A stretch of DNA of 64,000 nucleotides from contig CANHIS010000008.1 of the NCBI GenBank assembly GCA_947460255.1, positions 1 to 64,000 on the forward strand. Direction: 5' to 3'. Numbering within the stretch: the stretch's first letter is position 1; each line of letters starts with the position of its first letter. The notes below the pieces were generated by a model. The model ran no database searches. It was not told the origin of the DNA and worked only from the letters and a program-made list of their open reading frames with translations. A program made the position numbers and the translations under genes. The stretch comes from Bacteroidota bacterium (lineage in GTDB: Bacteria > Bacteroidota > Bacteroidia > M30B66). Shown one piece after another: positions 58,893-64,000 of this stretch.

Positions 58893-60590
58893 CTAGTAAA
58901 ACACACTCACGCTGGTGCGTTTCTCGAAAACTTTTGATTTCCCTTCTGCGCGCAGTAGCACGAAATAAGTGCCCGCAGGAACCAATTCGCCCGACGCAGT
59001 TCTTCCGTCCCAATGCAAACCGGGCTTATTGGATTCGAAAAGCTTGTTTCCCCAGCGATCAAAAATTTGCACCGAAAATTGGTTCATTCCGCTTGATTGG
59101 ATCTGAAGAAAATCGTTTACTCCATCGCCATTGGGAGAAAAAGCATCGGGAAAAATCAAGTCTTCCGGAATTTGTACTTCGGTTCGTACTGAATCGCGAC
59201 AACCATTTTCGTCTACAATGGTGAGCTGTACAAGATAAAAGCCCGGTTGTTCGTAATCTTCAACAGGGTTGATCGCATTAGACGTTTCGCCATTGCCGAA
59301 GTTCCAGAAGTTTATTACGCCTCCAACCGACTCATTAATAAATGAAAAATTTTCGCCTGTGTGAGGATAACTTGGTTCGTCTATGCTGAAATTGGCTTCT
59401 GGTAAAGGATTAAAAAAGACATTCTTAGAGGTTGGAAATGAACTGCAGCCATTGTTGTCGGTTACAACCAGTGAAACATTTCCAGACGTAGATTCGTCCC
59501 AATCCACTTCGAATTCTGATTGGTTAGAACTTCCCGAAACTTGACCGCCAGAAGCTGACCAAAGGAAAGACCAATCTGCTGGAATTTCTGGGGTTTGATA
59601 ATTTACTGAGGCTGTTTTAAAGCAGAGCGTGTCGGGACCAAAAATTTCTGGGGCTTCAGGACGGGTTAAGTATGGCGCAATGGCCAAGCCGTTTTGGAGA
59701 TCCACATTCCATTGAGTGAAAAGGCTGTCGTTTTGAGTTGTGGCATTCACAGTGGCGACAGTCCAAGCGCTTTGACCATCGGCTGTTGCATTCGCCCAAG
59801 GGATAAATCCATCGGTGAGCGCTTGTTCAAATCCTGCTGAAATATTGATGCTTCCAACGTTTCCATAAATACGAAAGTGGAAGCGGTCGTCGATTCTGCA
59901 AATTCCTTCTGAAATGAATGTTAATGGAATGCCATCCGCGGCAGCGCTAACATCCGCGAAACGCAATCCAACCAAACCATTTGAAGTGGTTGCGTTAATC
60001 ATTAATGGGCGATAGTTGATGACAGTTCCAACAGGAAAATCGACCGCTTGACCTTGGACGAGATTTCTAAACAAACCGCCATTTAATGTTGAATACACCC
60101 AACCATTGTTGCGAGATACCGCATCTTGTGATGTTTCTAAAACGATTAAGGAATCGCTTTGGGTAAAAATCCTACTGTTGTTAATTTCCAATCTTTCGCA
60201 GCGAACCGTTTGATTGAGTGTTTTTAGACCATCGCCTTCACAACGAAGGCTTCCTAACTGAATTGAGTTGATTCCAGAAATTGACTGTTCGGTTCCAGTG
60301 AGTCGAAATTCAGACGAAGGAATCGCGTTGAAAGTTCCCGCTTGAAGAAAGTTCCCGCTTGCTTGAATTGAGCCTTGTTGAGTGATCAATCCTTGGTTTA
60401 CCAAATTGCCATTTATAGAGAGCTCTCCAGCTATTGATGCCGTTGCACCTTGATCCAAAACGAGAGAATCGTTCACAAAAAGCACACAATTGCTCGATAC
60501 CGTTAAAACGGTACCGCCTCCCTTAACATAAAGCTGTCCATTCAGCAAAAAGCTAAACAGAACGCCAAATATGGTAAGGACCTGCTTCAT
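58893..60590 (-). CDS. Secreted PKD-containing protein with gliding motility-associated C-terminal domain
   Basis: Signal peptide; PKD FINESVGGVINFWNFGNGETSN; C-terminal PDAFSPNGDGVNDFLQI...FDRWGNKLFES. Confidence 0.92.
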   Translation of the reverse strand: MKQVLTIFGVLFSFLLNGQLYVKGGGTVLTVSSNCVLFVNDSLVLDQGATASIAGELSINGNLVNQGLITQQGSIQASGNFLQAGTFNAIPSSEFRLTGTEQSISGINSIQLGSLRCEGDGLKTLNQTVRCERLEINNSRIFTQSDSLIVLETSQDAVSRNNGWVYSTLNGGLFRNLVQGQAVDFPVGTVINYRPLMINATTSNGLVGLRFADVSAAADGIPLTFISEGICRIDDRFHFRIYGNVGSINISAGFEQALTDGFIPWANATADGQSAWTVATVNATTQNDSLFTQWNVDLQNGLAIAPYLTRPEAPEIFGPDTLCFKTASVNYQTPEIPADWSFLWSASGGQVSGSSNQSEFEVDWDESTSGNVSLVVTDNNGCSSFPTSKNVFFNPLPEANFSIDEPSYPHTGENFSFINESVGGVINFWNFGNGETSNAINPVEDYEQPGFYLVQLTIVDENGCRDSVRTEVQIPEDLIFPDAFSPNGDGVNDFLQIQSSGMNQFSVQIFDRWGNKLFESNKPGLHWDGRTASGELVPAGTYFVLLRAEGKSKVFEKRTSVSVFY

Positions 60591-60943
60591 TAAGCTTCTT
60601 CTTGCGGAGGATCTACCAATCCTAATTTCTCGCCATAATACTGACCAAAATCGCGCATCGTTTCGGCCATTAGAATTTCACCTGTTGCTTTCTGCAAGGT
60701 GTCGGCCATCATGAAGATGCTCTGATGAATGAATTTCTTCATATCATCTACAGTCATTTCTTTGGTCCACAAATCAACACGTAAGGTGTTTTGTTCGTTT
60801 GGATCCCACACCGAAAGCATCATGGCATTGGCTGGACGATTCACCACTTGGTTGTCGGTTGCATCCCAATGGATTGTTTCCGGAACCTTGTGGGCATCAA
60901 GTTGAACTTTCAATACAATGTCAGAAGTCTTTTTCTCACTCAT
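60590..60943 (-). CDS. gldC: Gliding motility protein GldC
   Basis: IVLKVQLDAHKVPETIHWDATD...WDPNEQNTLRVDLWTKEMTVDDMKKF. Confidence 0.93.
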   Translation of the reverse strand: MSEKKTSDIVLKVQLDAHKVPETIHWDATDNQVVNRPANAMMLSVWDPNEQNTLRVDLWTKEMTVDDMKKFIHQSIFMMADTLQKATGEILMAETMRDFGQYYGEKLGLVDPPQEEA

Positions 60944-61983
60944 TTTTTCACTGGTTTGTAGCCCGACTCATTGAACAGTTTGTGGGCATCTTTGGTTGAC
61001 AATAACTGAGGAATGGTCACGTCGGGATGTTTTTCCATGTACGATTTCACCAATTGCAAGCCTAAATAAACACCCATTTTAGGCGGTGTTTCTTTGGTGA
61101 AGCCTGGTGTAAACGGACCGTCATTGATGTAGTTTACTTGGTTGTTAAAATCGGTAGAGTAAAATAGCTTTTGGTCGATAAAGTGTGACCAAATTTTCTG
61201 TTCGTTTGCTCGACTCCATTCAAGCTGGGATTCATCGTAAGCCATGATGGAAGCTTCGGAAACATCCGGCAAAAGCTGCATTGCCACGTAATTGATTGTG
61301 CCATGGTAAACAATCCAACTGATCAAATCGTCGGTAGGATATTTCATCTCATGGTTAGCCAATAGAAACCCACGAATCACATCGGTTACAATCTGACCGC
61401 GGTGCATGTTTTTCACTTTGTAGGCAGGCATGGCAAGCAGCTCGTAAAACTTGCACTTTTCGCCAAGGTATAGGTCCAAACTGATGGCCACCGATGAATC
61501 GGTTGCCGCAATATTGTAGTTAAAGCCCGACACCATCGTTACAATGTTCGGAATCACAGAATCTGGGAACAAAACATGGTATCTATTCAATGCTGGAGCA
61601 ACTCCTTCTTGGATAAAAGTGACATCTGAATACTGCTTTTGAACTTCTTCGTAAACAGATCTAACATCTGGATCATTCAAAAAGCCCAAGAGATTTTCTC
61701 TAAACATGGGATTTTTTGTGCCGCCAATGCGGATGATATCGACGGCGAACAATGGAAAAAACGATTTGTATTTACGCATTAAGCGCGTTGTGTCGCCTGT
61801 AAATGTTTCCTTCCTGCACTTGAAAACGTCTTGTTCGAAGCGATCAAGCTTCACTTGAACCTCAGCAACACCCGCATCTTCAGCATCTGGAATACGGTTT
61901 TCGGGCTTGCCGGAATCACTTCCGCCACAGGCTGAAAAGACTGTTAAAAAAATCAGAATGAGAACTCTCCAATTTACCGGCAT
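60940..61983 (-). CDS. gldB: Gliding motility lipoprotein GldB
   Basis: Lipobox LTVFSACGGS; KLDRFEQDVFKC; DLISWIVYHGTINYVAMQLLPDVSEASIMAYDESQLEW; adjacency to gldC. Confidence 0.92.
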   Translation of the reverse strand: MPVNWRVLILIFLTVFSACGGSDSGKPENRIPDAEDAGVAEVQVKLDRFEQDVFKCRKETFTGDTTRLMRKYKSFFPLFAVDIIRIGGTKNPMFRENLLGFLNDPDVRSVYEEVQKQYSDVTFIQEGVAPALNRYHVLFPDSVIPNIVTMVSGFNYNIAATDSSVAISLDLYLGEKCKFYELLAMPAYKVKNMHRGQIVTDVIRGFLLANHEMKYPTDDLISWIVYHGTINYVAMQLLPDVSEASIMAYDESQLEWSRANEQKIWSHFIDQKLFYSTDFNNQVNYINDGPFTPGFTKETPPKMGVYLGLQLVKSYMEKHPDVTIPQLLSTKDAHKLFNESGYKPVKK

Positions 61984-62077
61984 ACTCAGTGTATCCTTCT
62001 ATCTTTGCGAATAACAACGGCCAAAATTAACAATATAGTGCATCGGCCAAACGTGTTGTTCACCAATATATCGACAA

Positions 62078-62821
62078 ATGAAAAAGTTACTCATCATTAT
62101 CCTACTCTCTCCTTTTGTGCTTCAAGCGCAAGAAACCAACCGGAAAATTCGCTTTGGGATGAAAGTGGCGCCCCTTTTCTCTTGGATCAAACAAGATTTT
62201 GACCTCAACAATGCGAGCATTTCCGACGATTACGAAGTAGATGGCGGCGGCTTAAGACTGGGTTTTAACTGGGGGCCACAAGTTGAAATTGTCCTAAACG
62301 AAACTTTCCTCCTTTCAACAGGTGTTGACATCAACTACTCGACCGGAAAAGTAACTGGTAGAGCAGCGCGAAATCCTGTACAGAGCTACAATTTCGACCA
62401 ATTGTATAAAATGCGTTTCATTGAACTTCCGCTTATGATCAAAGGAAGAACAAAAGAAATTGGACACATGCGTTATTTTATGAGCTTTGGTTTAAGTGCT
62501 GGTTTCCGTTACAAAGCGAGCACAGAATTTACCGAAGAAATTGGAGGGTCAGAAATCACCACGCCAAACACCAATTCTAATACTTACATCAATGCCTTCA
62601 GAGGCGCTTTACTTGTTGGTGGTGGCGTAGAATACAATATCAGCGGAAACACATCCTTGGTTGCTTCTATAATGTTCAACAACGGACTCACCAATGTACT
62701 GAAGGATCAACAGAAAACAGATCCTGCTACTGGTATTTTATATCTATTTGATGATTTCAACTTTGTGCGTGAAAGAGGCATCAACAACCACATGATGCTT
62801 AACGTCGGAATCCTATTCTAA
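62078..62821 (+). CDS. PorT-family outer membrane beta-barrel protein
   Basis: Signal peptide MKKLLIIILLSPFVLQAQ; FGMKVAPLFSWI...GPQVEIVLNETFLLSTGVDINYS; C-terminal MMLNVGILF. Confidence 0.85.
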   Translation: MKKLLIIILLSPFVLQAQETNRKIRFGMKVAPLFSWIKQDFDLNNASISDDYEVDGGGLRLGFNWGPQVEIVLNETFLLSTGVDINYSTGKVTGRAARNPVQSYNFDQLYKMRFIELPLMIKGRTKEIGHMRYFMSFGLSAGFRYKASTEFTEEIGGSEITTPNTNSNTYINAFRGALLVGGGVEYNISGNTSLVASIMFNNGLTNVLKDQQKTDPATGILYLFDDFNFVRERGINNHMMLNVGILF

Positions 62822-62824
62822 TCC

Positions 62825-64000
62825 ATGAGAATTGCCCTCGCGCAACTAAATTTCCACATCGGGAATTTCGAAGAGAACACAAAAAAAATCATACGACACA
62901 TCGAGCACGCAAAAGCCGAAAATGTCGATTTGGTGGTCTTTCCTGAATTAGCTGTTTGTGGTTATCCCCCACTCGACTTTCTCGAGTTCAACGATTTTAT
63001 TGCGCGATGCAACCATACCATCCAACAAATTGCTGAAGCCTGCAAAGGTATCGCTGCGATTGTTGGTGCACCAACCGTAAATCCGCGGAGCGAAGGGAAA
63101 AACCTCTACAACTCTGCCTACTTTTTTGAAAATGGCGCAGTGAAGCAGATTGTCCACAAAACGCTGCTACCCAACTACGACGTTTTCGACGAATACCGCT
63201 ATTTCGAACCCAACAACGAGTTCAAATGCGTGCCTTTCATGGGCAAAAAAATCGCGCTCACAATCTGTGAAGATCTTTGGGACGTTGAAGAAGACAAGAT
63301 GTATCAGCGCTGGCCGATGGATGAACTCATTCACCAACAGCCCGACTTGATCATCAACATTGCCGCTTCGCCGTTTTCTGAAAATCATGCAGAAAATCGC
63401 AAACGTGTGTTGCACAGAACAGCAAGCCATTACAAGCTTCCAGTGTTTTATGTGAACCATGCAGGCGCCCAAACTGAGCTAATCTTCGATGGTGGATCTT
63501 TGGTGATGAACCGCGATGGAAACGTGGTAAACGAACTCGATTACTTCCGCGAAGACTTCCGACATTTCGATCTCGATTGGGTAAAAACTGCCAAGTTCGT
63601 TCCGTTTGCAGCAGAAAGCGCATTTTCTTCCCATCCCGAAGTCACCATTTCTCGCGTACACAGCGCTCTAATTTTAGGAATTCGAGATTACTTCAGAAAA
63701 ATGGGCTTCACCAAAGCAATCCTCGGACTTTCAGGAGGAATCGATTCTGCTGTCGTTTACGCGCTGGCAGCTGAAGCGCTCGGCCCTGAAAATGTACTGG
63801 GCGTGATGCTCCCAAGCCAATATTCGTCCGACCATTCTATCAACGACTCCATAAAATTGGCAGAAAATCTAAGCGGACGAATTGCTAAAGTGCCCATCCA
63901 AGACACTGTAAATACTTTGTTGGATGAACTCAATCCACATTTCGAAAACAAGCCAACAGGCCTCACTGAAGAAAACGTTCAAGCCCGAATCCGCGCAGTG
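62825..64000 (+). CDS. nadE: Glutamine-dependent NAD+ synthase, truncated by the window end
   Basis: Open frame from ATG 62825 to the edge: MRIALAQLNFHIGNFEENTKKI; nitrilase Glu/Lys/Cys motifs (FPELAVCGYPP, HKTLLPNYDVFDE, ALTICEDLW); synthetase GLSGGIDSAVV. Confidence 0.95.
   Translation, partial: MRIALAQLNFHIGNFEENTKKIIRHIEHAKAENVDLVVFPELAVCGYPPLDFLEFNDFIARCNHTIQQIAEACKGIAAIVGAPTVNPRSEGKNLYNSAYFFENGAVKQIVHKTLLPNYDVFDEYRYFEPNNEFKCVPFMGKKIALTICEDLWDVEEDKMYQRWPMDELIHQQPDLIINIAASPFSENHAENRKRVLHRTASHYKLPVFYVNHAGAQTELIFDGGSLVMNRDGNVVNELDYFREDFRHFDLDWVKTAKFVPFAAESAFSSHPEVTISRVHSALILGIRDYFRKMGFTKAILGLSGGIDSAVVYALAAEALGPENVLGVMLPSQYSSDHSINDSIKLAENLSGRIAKVPIQDTVNTLLDELNPHFENKPTGLTEENVQARIRAV

Noticed and set aside
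1-64000. CRISPR array, prophage, integrase or IS element
   Set aside because: No regularly spaced repeats, cas genes, phage structural genes or transposase-like translations seen on either strand.

Overview
The window is a gene-dense chromosomal segment of a Bacteroidota bacterium (Flavobacteriia-like). Support for this: several C-terminal T9SS sorting tails, GldB/GldC, a PorW/SprE-like lipoprotein and TAnnTTTG promoter boxes. I saw no rRNA, tRNA, CRISPR array or intact mobile element. Most of it is housekeeping: folE, dut, asd, cysS, gdh, kdsB, pgk, a PBP1A-type gene, CoA-transferase A/B, Mrp/NifU, engB, gldC-gldB, and nadE running off the right edge (missing from the ORF track). The observations most worth follow-up are: (1) a pterin cluster with an animal-type PTPS motif, FolE, an SDR whose catalytic Tyr is replaced by Ile, and a flavin reductase; (2) an uncharacterised cassette at 37.4-40.2 kb (XRE regulator, divergent exported proteins) with a tandem pair of 19-bp near-palindromes in its control region; (3) a perfect 44-bp spacer-less palindrome in the largest intergenic gap; (4) several genes whose TAnnTTTG box ends exactly 4 nt before the start codon, predicting leaderless mRNAs; (5) an intrinsic terminator for one gene lying inside the coding sequence of its convergent neighbour. 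All family calls come from reading the translations. No database search was run.
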